Assembly: GCA_013398015.1 (NCBI GenBank)
Contig: VZRR01005727.1
Location: 1,250,719-1,314,718, forward strand
DNA: 64,000 nt
Source of the DNA: Oreocharis arfaki
Taxonomy: Eukaryota > Chordata > Aves > Passeriformes > Paramythiidae
Direction of reading: 5' to 3'
The notes beneath the pieces were generated by a model that saw only the letters and a program-made list of their open reading frames with translations, made no database searches and had not been told where the DNA came from. The position numbers and the translations under genes are program-made. Of the stretch, positions 45,901 through 55,100 are shown piece by piece; position 1 is the first letter of the stretch, and every line of letters begins with the position of its first letter.

Positions 45901-46659
45901 AGAAGCAGATTTTCCCCTTGAGCAGGAGTTATTCTAGCTCTCCCCAAGTCTGATGTCACTTGATTTTCTTGGTCGTAAGACCATGACAACTAACCACAGC
46001 TTTCGGTTTAATGATTTTCCTTTGTGTCCCTCCAGTCCTGTTTCCAAACAGCATGATGTCCTAACTTTCCACCATTTTTTTACCGCATGTTACAAAATAA
46101 ACAATATCAGTCCTTCATTTGTAGAGAGCACCATGGGAATGCTATGCAGCCCTCTGTTAAGGATAACAGTGGCAGCCATGGCTCTCCGATCAGTGGGAAG
46201 CTGGAAGGCATCTTCTTTAGCTGCAACACCGAGTTTAACACTGGGAAGCCACCCCAAGATTCACCCTATGGAAGATACAGGTATGAGATTGCAGCTGAAA
46301 AACTCTTCAATCCAAATACTAACTTGTACTTTGGAGACTTCTACTGCATGTACACAGCCTACCACTACGTCATCCTCGTGATCGCCCCCGTGGGGTCACC
46401 AGGAGACGAGTTCTGTAAGCAGCGCCTTCCTCAGCTAAATATAAAAGATAACAAATTTCTGACCTGCGATGAAGAAGACGGGGTCATGGTTTACCACCAC
46501 GCCCAGGATGTTATTTTGGAAGTAATTTACACTGATCCTGTGGATCTCTCCCTCGGCACAGTTGCGGAAATTACCGGTCACCAACTAATGAGCTTGTCTA
46601 CTGCAAATGCAAAGAAAGATCCCAGCTGCAAGACCTGCAATATCAGTGTTGGACGTTAA
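15868..46659 (+). CDS. PHYHIPL: Phytanoyl-CoA 2-hydroxylase-interacting protein-like (whole gene span)
   Basis: Five coding exons (15868-15973, 36395-36591, 41466-41640, 42567-42684, 46125-46659) join in frame to 1131 nt, a 376-residue protein plus stop. That is the length I know for human PHYHIPL, and the sequence is nearly identical from residue 11 on. Every intron is GT-AG. A fibronectin type III domain covers about residues 50-159, from LPVPHNIKIS to EWSEIIEFCTA, and is followed by the conserved PHYHIP C-terminal region (SPYGRYRYEIAAEKLFNP, GTVAEITGHQL). I see no signal peptide or membrane segment, so it is probably intracellular. The paralogue PHYHIP binds phytanoyl-CoA hydroxylase and is brain-enriched. 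The molecular role of PHYHIPL itself is poorly defined, and a neural role is inferred. The downstream neighbour FAM13C is convergent. Confidence 0.97.
16381..16459. other. Assembly gap (79 N)
   Basis: A run of N inside the CpG island, early in PHYHIPL intron 1. Flanking sequence is very GC-rich, a common cause of drop-out. Single N bases at 16600 and 16706 nearby show low-quality consensus, so motifs between 16460 and 16710 should be read with care. Confidence 0.98.
16578..16599 (+). repeat. (CCGT)n microsatellite
   Basis: About five and a half CCGT units, ending at an ambiguous base (16600). It lies within the GC-rich half of the island just downstream of the assembly gap. The true length may differ because the consensus breaks here. 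Confidence 0.85.
16711..16735 (+). CDS. PHYHIPL: Candidate alternative first coding exon of PHYHIPL
   Basis: An ATG at 16711 opens MKFGFRVA, followed by one spare base and a CAG|GTGCGG donor. This is the same phase as the normal exon 1, so splicing to exon 2 would keep the frame and give MKFGFRVA-G-NKSQDSG..., a protein of 349 residues that differs only at the N terminus. It lies at the edge of the second GC-rich half of the CpG island, where a separate start site would be plausible. The start context is weak (C at -3, A at +4), and an N lies five bases upstream. I believe vertebrate PHYHIPL has alternative N termini but cannot confirm this sequence from memory. Confidence 0.4.
20088..20220 (+). 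mobile_element. MIR-like ancient SINE relic
   Basis: Contains the signature 'aagtaactttgctgtgcctc' followed by 'agttttcc...gtaaaatg', then a 'gctgcctcacctcacag' block. This matches the 3' part of MIR/CORE-type SINEs ('ctgtgcctcagtttcc...tgtaaaatg...cctacctcacagg'). Such copies are rare and strongly diverged in bird genomes. The limits are approximate. Confidence 0.6.
20364..20399 (+). repeat. 18-bp tandem duplication
   Basis: Two adjacent copies of 'gttcattatgtgtgc' plus three bases (20364-20381 and 20382-20399), identical over 15 bases. A short local duplication with no coding role. Confidence 0.85.
26761..26799 (+). repeat. Tandem duplication of about 19 bp
   Basis: Adjacent copies 'ctgaaacgggcatacaatt' and 'ctgaaacgtgcatacgattt' differ at two bases plus one added t. 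They lie in PHYHIPL intron 1. Confidence 0.8.
29155..29209 (+). repeat. Degenerate triplicated motif ending GTGGGACA
   Basis: 'gataatgatgtgggaca', 'gataataacgtgggaca' and 'ctcgtgggaca' follow one another with short spacers. This suggests repeated slippage or the edge of an unnamed repeat. Confidence 0.65.
30538..30589 (+). repeat. (TA)n microsatellite
   Basis: About 13 uninterrupted AT units (30538-30563), followed by 'tcatatatatatttcatat' and 'accatatg'. A highly slippage-prone site in PHYHIPL intron 1. Confidence 0.95.
31085..31640. promoter_or_regulatory. Isolated CpG-rich patch in PHYHIPL intron 1
   Basis: About 350-550 bases rich in GC, with dozens of CpG dinucleotides (densest 31185-31420), inside strongly AT-rich intron. 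It breaks into long overlapping frames on both strands, as GC-rich DNA does; none resembles a protein I know. Possible readings are an unannotated promoter or enhancer, a noncoding first exon, or a GC-rich insertion. No repeat family is recognised, and the function is unknown. Confidence 0.45.
33137..33195. repeat. TA-rich inverted repeat with a 20-bp perfect palindrome
   Basis: Positions 33172-33191 form a perfect palindrome with arms 'aggtttatat' and 'atataaacct'. An outer imperfect arm, 'atcgggtttatgtatatata' (from about 33137), pairs with 'tatatataaacctgat' ending about 33194. The block could form a cruciform or hairpin. It could be simple-repeat expansion or a small transposon relic. Confidence 0.8.
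33912..33970 (+). repeat. Imperfect CCACTACC / ACCCCTAACC repeat
   Basis: Repeated 'ccactaccc', 'aaccactacc' and 'acccctaacc' units, a degenerate relative of the C-rich telomere strand. It lies 140 bases from a cleaner CCCTAA run. Confidence 0.7.
34107..34142 (+). repeat. Short interstitial telomeric repeat
   Basis: The run 'cctaatcctaaccctaac' continues into 'ccctaccctaaca', giving about five units of CCCTAA or one-base variants (reverse complement TTAGGG). Vertebrates carry such short internal telomere tracts, often explained by telomerase-assisted repair of a chromosome break. Confidence 0.85.
35405..35600 (+). repeat. T-rich polypyrimidine tract
   Basis: Nearly 200 bases dominated by T and C on the plus strand (T-runs at 35485-35494, 35530-35575). 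It lies less than 1 kb before exon 2. It is low-complexity, and the open frame across it (35335-35598) is a composition artefact. Confidence 0.7.
36395..36591 (+). CDS. PHYHIPL: PHYHIPL coding exon 2 (first half of FN3 domain)
   Basis: Completes codon 36 and encodes residues 37-101, from NKSQDSGIAEMEELPVPHNI to NSNKFKHK. It holds the N-terminal half of the fibronectin type III fold, including the FKISWDMD strand with its conserved tryptophan. The acceptor is TGTGCAG|GG and the donor AAG|GTAATT. The Lys/Asn-rich linker at the end (KKENKNSNKFKHK) sits at the splice junction. Confidence 0.96.
36592..41465 (+). other. PHYHIPL: PHYHIPL intron 2
   Basis: 4.9 kb of AT-rich intron, with no additional exon or transposable element recognised. 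It contains a 28-bp tandem duplication at 40492-40547. Confidence 0.85.
40492..40547 (+). repeat. 28-bp tandem duplication
   Basis: Two adjacent copies of 'ctagtatttatagg' plus about 14 bases ending 'tgga' (40492-40519 and 40520-40547), with a few mismatches. It is intronic and has no coding role. Confidence 0.8.
41466..41640 (+). CDS. PHYHIPL: PHYHIPL coding exon 3 (second half of FN3 domain)
   Basis: Encodes residues 102-159 and the first base of Asp160, from [20 protein letters not shown] to SEWSEIIEFCTA. It holds the FN3 signature LSPRTEYTVAVQT, with the conserved tyrosine of the 'tyrosine corner', and the closing SEWSE strand. The acceptor is GCCAG|GAT and the donor CAG|GTAACG. It is more GC-rich than the flanking introns. 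Confidence 0.97.
41641..42566 (+). other. PHYHIPL: PHYHIPL intron 3
   Basis: A 926-bp intron with no feature other than splice sites recognised. Open frames here are extensions or shadows of exon 3. Confidence 0.9.
42567..42684 (+). CDS. PHYHIPL: PHYHIPL coding exon 4
   Basis: Completes Asp160 and encodes residues 161-198 plus two bases of Arg199: YSKVHLTQLLEKAEVIAGRM and then LKLSVFYRNQHKEYFDYI. The helical LEKAEVIAGRMLKLS segment links the FN3 domain to the C-terminal PHYHIP region. The acceptor is TTCCAG|AT and the donor CAG|GTAAGA. Confidence 0.96.
42685..46124 (+). other. PHYHIPL: PHYHIPL intron 4
   Basis: 3.4 kb intron with no exon recognised. It includes triple T-tracts at 44579-44611 and a purine-rich block at about 44975-45025. 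Confidence 0.85.
44579..44611 (+). repeat. Triple AC-T(n) tract
   Basis: Three consecutive AC plus T-run units (about 8, 12 and 8 T), followed by 'ctccctag'. This resembles a very strong polypyrimidine tract with an AG, but no coding exon follows. It is probably slippage-prone low-complexity sequence. Confidence 0.8.
46125..46659 (+). CDS. PHYHIPL: PHYHIPL terminal coding exon 5
   Basis: Completes Arg199 and encodes residues 200-376, from EHHGNAMQPSVKDNSGSHGS to CKTCNISVGR, with TAA at 46657-46659. It carries the whole PHYHIP-type C-terminal domain, including FFSCNTEFNTGKPPQDSPYG, NLYFGDFYCMYTAYHYVILV and VILEVIYTDPVDLSLGTVAE. The hydrophobic YHYVILVIAPVG stretch is a buried strand in this family rather than a membrane span. 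The acceptor is TTTGTAG|AG. Conservation with human is nearly complete. Confidence 0.98.
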
Positions 46660-46953
46660 AACCTCCCTCATTCCTTAGGAGCCTTCAAGCCTCTGTTGCC
46701 CATTCCCATAGTCAGACGGTTCTGTCGGAAGCATGCACATGCCGCTGTCACCAAAAGCAACCACCAGTCTTCAAAATCTCCAATAGCCTTCTTAGTATTT
46801 CTTCTCTCCCTCTTTCCCTTCTGTTCCCCCGATGCTTTAAATGATTAGAAGTCCTGGATTTCTTTCTGGCAACCATTTATACCTAGATGCTGCAAAAATT
46901 GTTTTCTGTTTCTTGCCAAACATAACAAAATCCTATATAAACTGCTTTAGCAA

Positions 46954-46959
46954 AATAAA
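46954..46959 (+). terminator. PHYHIPL: Candidate proximal poly(A) signal for PHYHIPL
   Basis: A canonical AATAAA about 295 bases after the stop, and the first on this strand. Use here would give a short 3' UTR without the AU-rich elements. Confidence 0.5.
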
Positions 46960-47111
46960 AATAACGGCTTATAAATGGTGTTTAAATATGCATTCATTTT
47001 AACTACTGAACCAGTACTGGGATAACTGAACAGCATGAAAGGTTGTAATTGCAGCATGATTTGAATTTCAGAGCCTAGAAATGTCAGCACTTCCAACGTG
47101 TTGTTTGACAG

Positions 47112-47131
47112 TGTTATTTATGTTATTTATA
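47112..47131 (+). promoter_or_regulatory. PHYHIPL: AU-rich element in PHYHIPL 3' UTR
   Basis: 'gttatttatgttatttatat' holds two copies of UUAUUUAU, the nonamer-like core of AU-rich elements that influence mRNA stability and binding of ELAV-like proteins. It is present only if a distal poly(A) site is used. Confidence 0.45.
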
Positions 47132-47188
47132 TTAGCTAACTGAAAACAGAAACTGTGTCTCGACATAATAAATATAATAGAAAAATAT

Positions 47189-47194
47189 TTTATT
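47189..47194 (-). terminator. FAM13C: Candidate poly(A) signal for FAM13C
   Basis: TTTATT on the plus strand, so AATAAA on the minus strand. It is the only canonical hexamer I found between the FAM13C stop (48990) and the PHYHIPL stop. It would give a 3' UTR of about 1.8 kb. ATTAAA variants lie at about 47245 and 47352. Confidence 0.5.
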
Positions 47195-47446
47195 TGTACC
47201 GTTGTATAAAATATTATACAATCATATAGAATATATAGATTACATTTTAATATCAATTGTATACATATGTCATTAAATCATTTTCCCTTATCAAAGATGT
47301 AGTTTGTAAACTTCAAATAGCTCTGTATCTGTTCCTGTTGCTCTAGATGACTTTAATTAAAACAGATTTATGAAGACCATTTCTGATTCATAAAAGTTAA
47401 GTTATAAATTATTAAGTCAGTACACTGAAACAACAAACAGCTGCAA

Positions 47447-47452
47447 AATAAA
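47447..47452 (+). terminator. PHYHIPL: Candidate distal poly(A) signal for PHYHIPL
   Basis: Canonical AATAAA in 'ctgcaaaataaaaaattcc', about 790 bases after the stop and followed by a T-rich stretch (47459-47480) that could serve as the downstream element. Its use would overlap the predicted FAM13C 3' UTR by about 280 bases. Confidence 0.5.
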
Positions 47453-48989
47453 AAATTCCTTTTTTAGTGTTCATATTTTTTCCTCCGAACTACTTGAAGA
47501 TGTGTACATCTTCCAAATCATGCCATTACATACTAGATAAATACAAACATGGTTGGTACATAATAGGCTTTATAAAATCAAAATCTTCATACCAAGATAG
47601 AAAACAGGTTGCTTATACTATGTGGTCAATACAAAATGACAGGTAGAGCAAAACACTAAACATGATTCCACTGGTTCCAGTCCCTTTTTTTTTCTGTCTA
47701 AGTAATTCTTCCCTGCTTTCTGTCTGGGCTAGGTATTTCCCAGAACCCCTGCTTTTCATTTCTAGTACAAAACCTGCTGATAATCCTTCTATTACTAGTC
47801 CACTTTTCACACCAATGGCCTATCACAAACAGTGACAATTCTCCTTAATATTACAAGTGTGGTGCTCTGAAAGTTAAGAAAGATGCCTAATTCCAATGGA
47901 AAAATAACTTTTTATAACCTTATTTTCAGTAAACAAGAAGTCTAGCAGTCCTCATCAGATAACTGTGACACTCACTGATATACCATGTACTTCACCTATC
48001 CAAAATATCTTAGCATAATGCAGTAATCTAGTCCTGTTTTTATAGATATATCTATGTGGCAATTTATAACACAAGAAGTACTTCAACATTTTACAAAGTG
48101 CATGCGTCTAAACGAGCTTTGGTAGTTAGAGAAGCGAATGTTATAGCGTCAGGCAAACCAAAGTGCAAAGGTTAATAGAGAAATCAAAACTAGCATGTAG
48201 TTGATCTATTTACTGACTTTTAAATTCTGTGAGCCAGGTCCTGCGAACGAGTGAAAAGGACAGCAGCCAGTACCTCTGTTCTATCTCTTCTCAGCAATCT
48301 GTAGCTGTTTCATTCCACCAAGCACTTTCTCTCGTTTCTAAAACACCAATAGTTCCATGTGGCAATCCTGTTCTGGCCTTTTCTTGCATAAGCAGCGTCA
48401 CTCTGCTCTGCTCCCAGTCCTGGCACTGGTTCTTCCTATGCACCTTTCTTTGAAGCCACTGGAATTGAATGGCAAGTCTCTCTTGAAAGCTACAGTATGT
48501 TCTGAGTTTTTCCTTCACTCACTGTAATTCATTTCTCCTAATCTAGTGAATCAGCACCTTGAGAGCCAACATTACTAATTAGTTATAGTGCATGTTAATT
48601 CTGGAAACAAACGTGTGGCACATTATCATGTACTAATATGTACTAAAAACCTGCAGAGCATTTCCTCACACTTGGAGCAGGTCAAACTGAGAATCTACAT
48701 TACTTCAGAGTCCTTTTAATTTCTTAACATTCTCACAGTGCACTTCAAAGCTTTTTCAAAAGGAAAAATATATACTATAGTCCACTCACCCGTGCTTAAT
48801 ATTCTTGCATATTGCTGTCCTCTTTCATCCCAGCTATTATAATTGGTAAAGTGCATCAAAAATCTCAGTGTGTCAAATAATTGTGCAGCAGACCAAGACC
48901 TGTAAAATTACTTTCTCATTTTCATTACTTGTTTGTTTGCTTGGATTTTTTTTTTTCCTAGAGAACAATATCACAGCATTGCATTCACT

Positions 48990-49113
48990 TCAAATTGTTT
49001 TGGAAATATCATGCTTACTGATGAGAACCTCCAGGAGCCTGATTTTGGCTTTTGTGTGCTTGTATTCGGAGTATTCCTCAGCCATTGGCACCCGATCTTC
49101 TTTCTGAGGACTC
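48990..49113 (-). CDS. FAM13C: FAM13C terminal coding exon
   Basis: One base completes Arg, then SPQKEDRVPMAEEYSEYKHT and KAKIRLLEVLISKHDISKTI, stop TGA at 48990-48992. The YKHTKAKIRLLEVLISK helix is the conserved FAM13 C terminus. The acceptor is TTTTCATAG|G. Confidence 0.96.
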
Positions 49114-52100
49114 CTATGAAAAGCAAATAAAAGCACCATCACTTTCTATGAGTAAGAAGAGCAACAGTCTTAAAAATTAATTCTGCAACAACTGATGAGA
49201 ATTGGAATTTTTTTCTGACTTTAAATTACTAAAGATAATTTGACAGGACCAAAAAGCTCTAATATACAGAAATAAAATAATATTTAAAATACTGAATTTT
49301 CATATACCAGAAAACCTTCTTGACAGATGTGGAAGCATAACTGCTTGATTCTCAAATATTCAGAGAAGTCCTAACAGTGCTTTGAAAACTGTTACCAGTT
49401 ACCACTGTTACCAGTGCTCATCTCCTCCAGAGTTTTCAACAAAAAAGTTTGCTAAATGAAGAGGAGAGAAAACAGACTAGAAAGCAGCCAGTATTTTTTC
49501 TGAGTAAAAGAAACAGTAGCTTCTGTTTCTAAAATCTGGCTGTTTAAAAATGGCCCAGCTGCCAAGTGTATTCCCTGCAGACCGACATCCTCAGAAAGAG
49601 TCTTTCAGCAGCCTCCCTTCAGCTCAGGGAATATCCTGTGCTGAGGCAGGGTTTATACCCACTGCAGGCGTGTCCTGGCAGATCCCCAAATCCAGGCTTT
49701 CCTCATGGACTACCACATTCCGAAGGAACTAAGCAGGGAGATGGATGGACATCTCCAGAGACCAGACAACTCCAGGGTATTTTTCAGCCCTTAGGTGCAG
49801 CCCCTTTGGCCTGCTCACCCTCGCAGGGACAAATACCCCTGCCCAGGACCTGCCCAGAGGGCTCTGCTGAGCTGCTGAGTTACCTTCCTGTCTGTTTGTA
49901 GAACTGCTCCTCAAACTCTCGAAGAGCCTTGCGAAGTCTCTTCTTATCAGCTCTTGTTTCTCTGAGATGTTCGAGCAGAACGGGCCTGTGAAACAGAGAC
50001 AAGAACGTGAAGCCCCCTTGTGCTTGGAAGGGTTGTAAAAGCCCTGGATTTGGGCAGCAAAGAGTTTCTGCTCTGGGGCCATGGCAGACACTGACCAGAG
50101 CCCTGAGACATTCCACCACACTCCATACACAGTTGTGCTCCTTCCCTTTTACTGGTATTTCAGCCCTTCTAATAAAGTGAAGGCAGAGACTCTGGTCAAC
50201 AGGGGAGGAGAAGCATTCAGGACTGAGTCTTGCTAGTGACCTTAATTTCTTGTGGAGTTAATGGAGCTGACAGGGCCCAGCATCTCACAGGAGGAAATGC
50301 TGTAACGGAATCAAAGTCAACATCCAAGCCCTGCTGCTGTTTGCAGCTGTTCCCAGTCATTACTGTGATGCAGTGGAAAGGCTAGCGGTACTCAGAAGCA
50401 TCATTTTTGGAGGCCACATGTTAGCTAGTGTTCAGAGAAAAAGGGTTTTAAGCAGAGAAAGAATCCTGTTCTGACATTTGCTCCTGGTAATTTTTTTTTT
50501 CCCCCATAATAGCAAAATGCACAGAAATATCTTCCCGGTATTTATGAGCAAACTATTGCACACATAGTTGAGTTACACAGAAATGGAAGTAATTTTTATT
50601 TACTCTCAATTGTGTTAGACTCTAGTTAACTTCATTCATGCATCTAAGACCTCCCAAACAAACCACAAAAGGAAGATACCATCCCCTAAGCTATGAGAAC
50701 ATATCTATTCCTGGAAGGCACAGTCTTCAACAAGTTACCTCTCTCTTCCTGGAGCTGGCACAAAGTTGTTTGAATAAACAGCTCAAACCACAGGTATGCT
50801 GCCCAAACAATGAATCTCCTCTGCCTCCTCTCTCCCATAAGAAAACACTGAATCACTCCTTTGGTATAGAATATTCCTATGCAACAGGTATGGCTCATAC
50901 TTCACTTACAGAGTCTACATGAAATGTTTTAGAACATTTGGAGGAAAAAAAGAGAGAACTTACATTGTTGCCTCATGTAAATTGGACATAGACAAGGCTG
51001 TCTGCCTGTAAACTTTCTTTTCATCCAGAGGTGAAATATGTGCAGGCTCACTCTCCTCCTGAGAGTAACACAGGTGCTCTTCAACAGGGAAGCAAGACAT
51101 TGGACCAGATGATAACTCGTGGCTGCTTTGAGAATGGTCCTCATCTGAGTCTTCCTCCTCCTGCTTGGGAAATGCAAAACATTATTAAATTAATTGTTTA
51201 AATTACAACACTTACAGCTAATAATATAACAACATAAAAAATTAGGATCTGACTTCCTGGATTTATTCACTGAAACAGATTGCACCGGGTGTACTTGAGG
51301 CTGTTCATGAAAGCTCTCCTGGGGTCACTGGGTTACTGTGTATTGCCCATCAGGAATAAAAAGGACAGAAGCTGGCCCTGCTCCCACATATCTCCAGCCA
51401 GCAGCTTATTTCTGTCTGCCCAAAAGCCCTTATATGTAGCAAAGATTTAACTAACATTCTGTATTTATGTAAGCAGTGTAGTCTGTCTGTAACCTGTACT
51501 CCTCTCACATACCATCTCCTGTGTGTATATTATAATCCAGATGTTCTGGCTGTAAAAAGAGTTGGAGGGGGAGATTCCACAGTTTTGTAGCCACTTAGTG
51601 TTAACTACTAAAATAGACTGACACTGGTGTCTTGCTTGCATTCCTGCATCCTCAGAAGAAAAACTGAGCTATTGAAACTGAGGCCTAAACATAAAAACTC
51701 CATAGAGCAAAGCTCCTAACAAGTAACACTAGGGGGAATTTCAGTGAAATTTTTCAGTAAAATACCTATGTGCAGGTGTACAAAGCTTTGCACTAAGATT
51801 TTCCAAAGAAATGTGAAGTTACACTGTCATTTAACACAACAATAATAATTTTTAAAATCGACCTAGCCCCAATTACTATTAGATTAGTATTTTTGGTAGT
51901 CATGCTAATTGACTTCCGAGTAGCCGGATTCCACTGCCTTCACTCAGTATGGGACCAGTACTGCTCCATTACACCAATATATTATTAAAGTACTACAAAT
52001 TGCATTTATGTTCTACATGACTGATAAAAGCAAGGTTGATAAGATATAGAAGTTAGATATAGTGACAGCAGAGTCCTTCATGGAAAAAGAGAGGTTTCCT

Positions 52101-55100
52101 TCTGTGTTGCAGATGTTTGCCATGATGGAAAACTAATGCCAGCCTTTGATGTGTTACCCAGCCCACTGAAGTTCTTGTCTCAGAAACTGCTGCTGTACAT
52201 TGGAACTTCTGGCATGCATAGAAGTTGAATTTTTCAGAGCATTTGCTCCATTTGAAGTATCAACACCCTGTATTAGCCAATGAGCAGGTTTCTTGGATAT
52301 CAGTAGTTCTAGTGCTGCCAAATGGACATACAGGTACAAATCAAACACAGTGTTTTGCACTTTTCCTGGACAATGGGTGAATTCTTTCCAACTTACAATT
52401 GTTGTGATCAAAGATGGAGCGGCAAGAAGTTTCTTGATAATTCTGTATCTGTCGTAAAGAGGTTTCATGAGACTCTTTTCTTGCTTAGTTACCTAAAGAG
52501 AAATCATAACAAAACATAGCCCTCAAAAATTAAAGCCTAAAAAGTAAATTTAAAAGGTTCTTATTTTCTCCTGTAAAGCTGAGAAAGGTGTTAGAAGAGT
52601 ATGACCAGATGTGTATTTAGCTTCCATAGATATTCCATGGGAACTGTAATTTAATCCATACAATTTCTAAAAAGGAGAATGATTATCTGTTTTCTAATGG
52701 AGAATACCCAATGTGGTTTCCTCACTTTCTTGAGCCACACTGCCCAGGCAGAGGGTAAATTATTCTCTCCCTGAGGCTGCTGCTAGAGCAGTTGGAGTTC
52801 AGATGTGCTGCTGCTGTGCCTTGCATTGCCAGCTCACCTCCTCAGCTGTGATGACAGCAGCAGGAATGCCACAGCCTGCCTGGGACAATACACTCATGGG
52901 CCCGGTGGGATGGGGAGTGCCAAGAACACGGCTCTGCAGCCTGCCCATGGGGCTGGCTCCGTGCAGGATTGCCACGTGCATTCCTCACCAGAGCTGCCTT
53001 CCACAGGCGGGGTTTACTGTCTGCTCATTTACTCTGTTCTTGGTCTTTCACAAGCACTTGGAGCATGGATTTGGAAGAGAATATGATTTTAAATCAGGTG
53101 TTAAAAGCCTAGAGAAAAGGAGACTCAGAAGTGTCCTTATCACTCTCTACAACTCCCTGAAAGGTGGTTGTGGGCAGGTGGGGGTTGGTCTCTTTTTCCA
53201 GGCAGAACAAGAGGGCACAGTCTTAAGCTGTGCCAAGGAAAATATAGGTTGGATATTAGGGAAAAGTTTTTTACACGAAGAGTGATAAAATATTGGAATG
53301 GTCTACCCGGGGAGGTGGTGGAATCACTATCCCTGGATGTGTTTAAAAAGAGATTGGATGTGGCGCTCAGTGCCGTGGTTTAGTTTAGTTGAGGTGTTGG
53401 GGCATGGGTTGGACTCGATGATCTTGAAGGTCTCTTCCAACCTAGTGATTCTGTGGTTCTGTGATCCAGCCACAGATATTCACAAATACAAAAATACATC
53501 TTAGGGAAGAGGAGAAAAAAAAAAAAGCAAATTCCATCAGGAAAGCAAAAACAAGAGAAAACCCCTCTCAACCAACCAAACACCCCATGCCATCACTCCC
53601 ACACCCCCAAAGTAACATTTTCCTCAGTGATAAAATGTCCAAACAGGGTCATGTGCACACTGGCCCACCATCAGCCTCTGCTCCTCAGCTCCCACACCTA
53701 TGAGCACTCACTGGGTGCAATTTCACTGATTTTTGGCACTGCAGAGAGGCCCAGGTGCACCCATCAGATGAGTGAACACATGGCAGGTCTGAAGAGACAC
53801 AGACTGGCTGATGGCACAGACAATAGTGCAGAGCTGCTCAGACAGACAAGTGCCTGGTGAGCAGGAGCAAGGGGGACAGTAGACAAACCCAGGCTGGTGA
53901 CACTGCACACATGTGGCTGATGGAGTGCTTAGGGACCATTTCTAGAGCCACACTACACTGCCTATCCCAGCCAGGCCACTTCTCTTCCCCAGGCATCATG
54001 TTCCATTTAACTGCTATATGTAAGGGCTCCAGGGAATGCCAAACAAGCCAGAATAGATCATTTTTTGCTTTAAACCTTGTCAGTGGCCTCTCTGTCTGAC
54101 CTTGTTCAGGTAGGTCTGGATAAAGATGGTGCTGAGCCATACCAGACATTAGCAGGGCACACATCAGCCCCAGCACATTCCACTGTGTTTCAAAGCTGCT
54201 GTTACAGACCTGCTTCAGCCCTGAGAAGAAACACCCTCTCTGAACCCTGTGCTACGAGGGCGCCCTGGTGTTCTCTTTTCTCTATCTGAATCAAGTCTCT
54301 TACCTCTACATAGCACCAATAATTTCTTTTTTGTTTTCCTTCTTAGGAAATATAATTTCTTCATACCCTTCTTGTATACTCACTCCATCCTTCAGCTTTC
54401 ATTCCAAGCCCAAAGAAGATGAACAAAAATGAGGTCAGAATCAGATCATAATTTTGACAGCTGTCATATTTTTGGACAAATACTGGTCCAGTTCCCTTTT
54501 CCTCTACCACATCAACTACTAGCCAGAAGCAGAGACAGTCACAAGAATACGAACATGGATATCAAAAAGAAATTCCTCAGCTGTGTAGACAAATTTTCAA
54601 AACATCGTCTCACCAATTAAGGCATTTTTCTGGTTTGCACCTACATTCAGCAACGAAGTTCCTTGAAAGGATTCTAATTAAGAGTTTAAGTCCTGCTGTG
54701 TAGCAAAGGCAAACACATACGACAGGTCATGTAGTTTTGTAGTTCATGTCTCCAATGGTGCCTTATATAAAACCTTCCTCAGCTGATAAGCATTCCAGTC
54801 ATACATGATAGCAGAGCCAAATCTGCTGTGAATATGTAATCTTCCAACCTAATCATCAAATCCTGCATTTTCCAATCATGAGGAGAGATACAGAGCCACT
54901 TTTTATTTTACTTTAATTTCTAACATTTTAACCAAATTCATCAGTATCATCAGTATTTATACCTGAAAATTAGTTTGAAATATCTAAAATTACGTTAATT
55001 GTGTAAAATTCACCTAAATTTATTAAATATACCAGTCCAAAAATATTGGTGAGAGAAGTTAGATAATTTTTAATTTCCCTGTCTTTCCATGGCATACTTA

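Larger units (their letters stand above)
46660..47470 (+). other. PHYHIPL: PHYHIPL 3' UTR (end uncertain)
   Basis: AT-rich sequence after the stop. AATAAA hexamers on the plus strand lie at 46954-46959, 47167-47172 and 47447-47452, any of which could set the 3' end. Tandem AUUUA-type elements sit at 47112-47131. The last two signals fall in the region that may also be the 3' end of FAM13C. Confidence 0.6.
47175..48989 (-). other. FAM13C: FAM13C 3' UTR (end inferred)
   Basis: The stretch between the FAM13C stop and its first canonical minus-strand poly(A) hexamer. No conserved coding frame is seen on either strand. The end is inferred from the hexamer alone. Confidence 0.55.
49114..52396 (-). 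other. FAM13C: FAM13C introns near the 3' end
   Basis: Three introns (49114-49883, 49986-50963 and 51161-52396) between the last four coding exons. I see no additional exon, RNA gene or clear transposon. The region around 50215-50300 has a 'gttaatggagctgacagggc' phrase reminiscent of an ancient amniote repeat, but too short to assign. Confidence 0.75.

Noticed and set aside
52803..53285. 160-codon frame around the CR1 element
   Set aside because: Its second half is CR1 ORF2 in one of two frames. The first half is unrelated intron, so it is not a gene.
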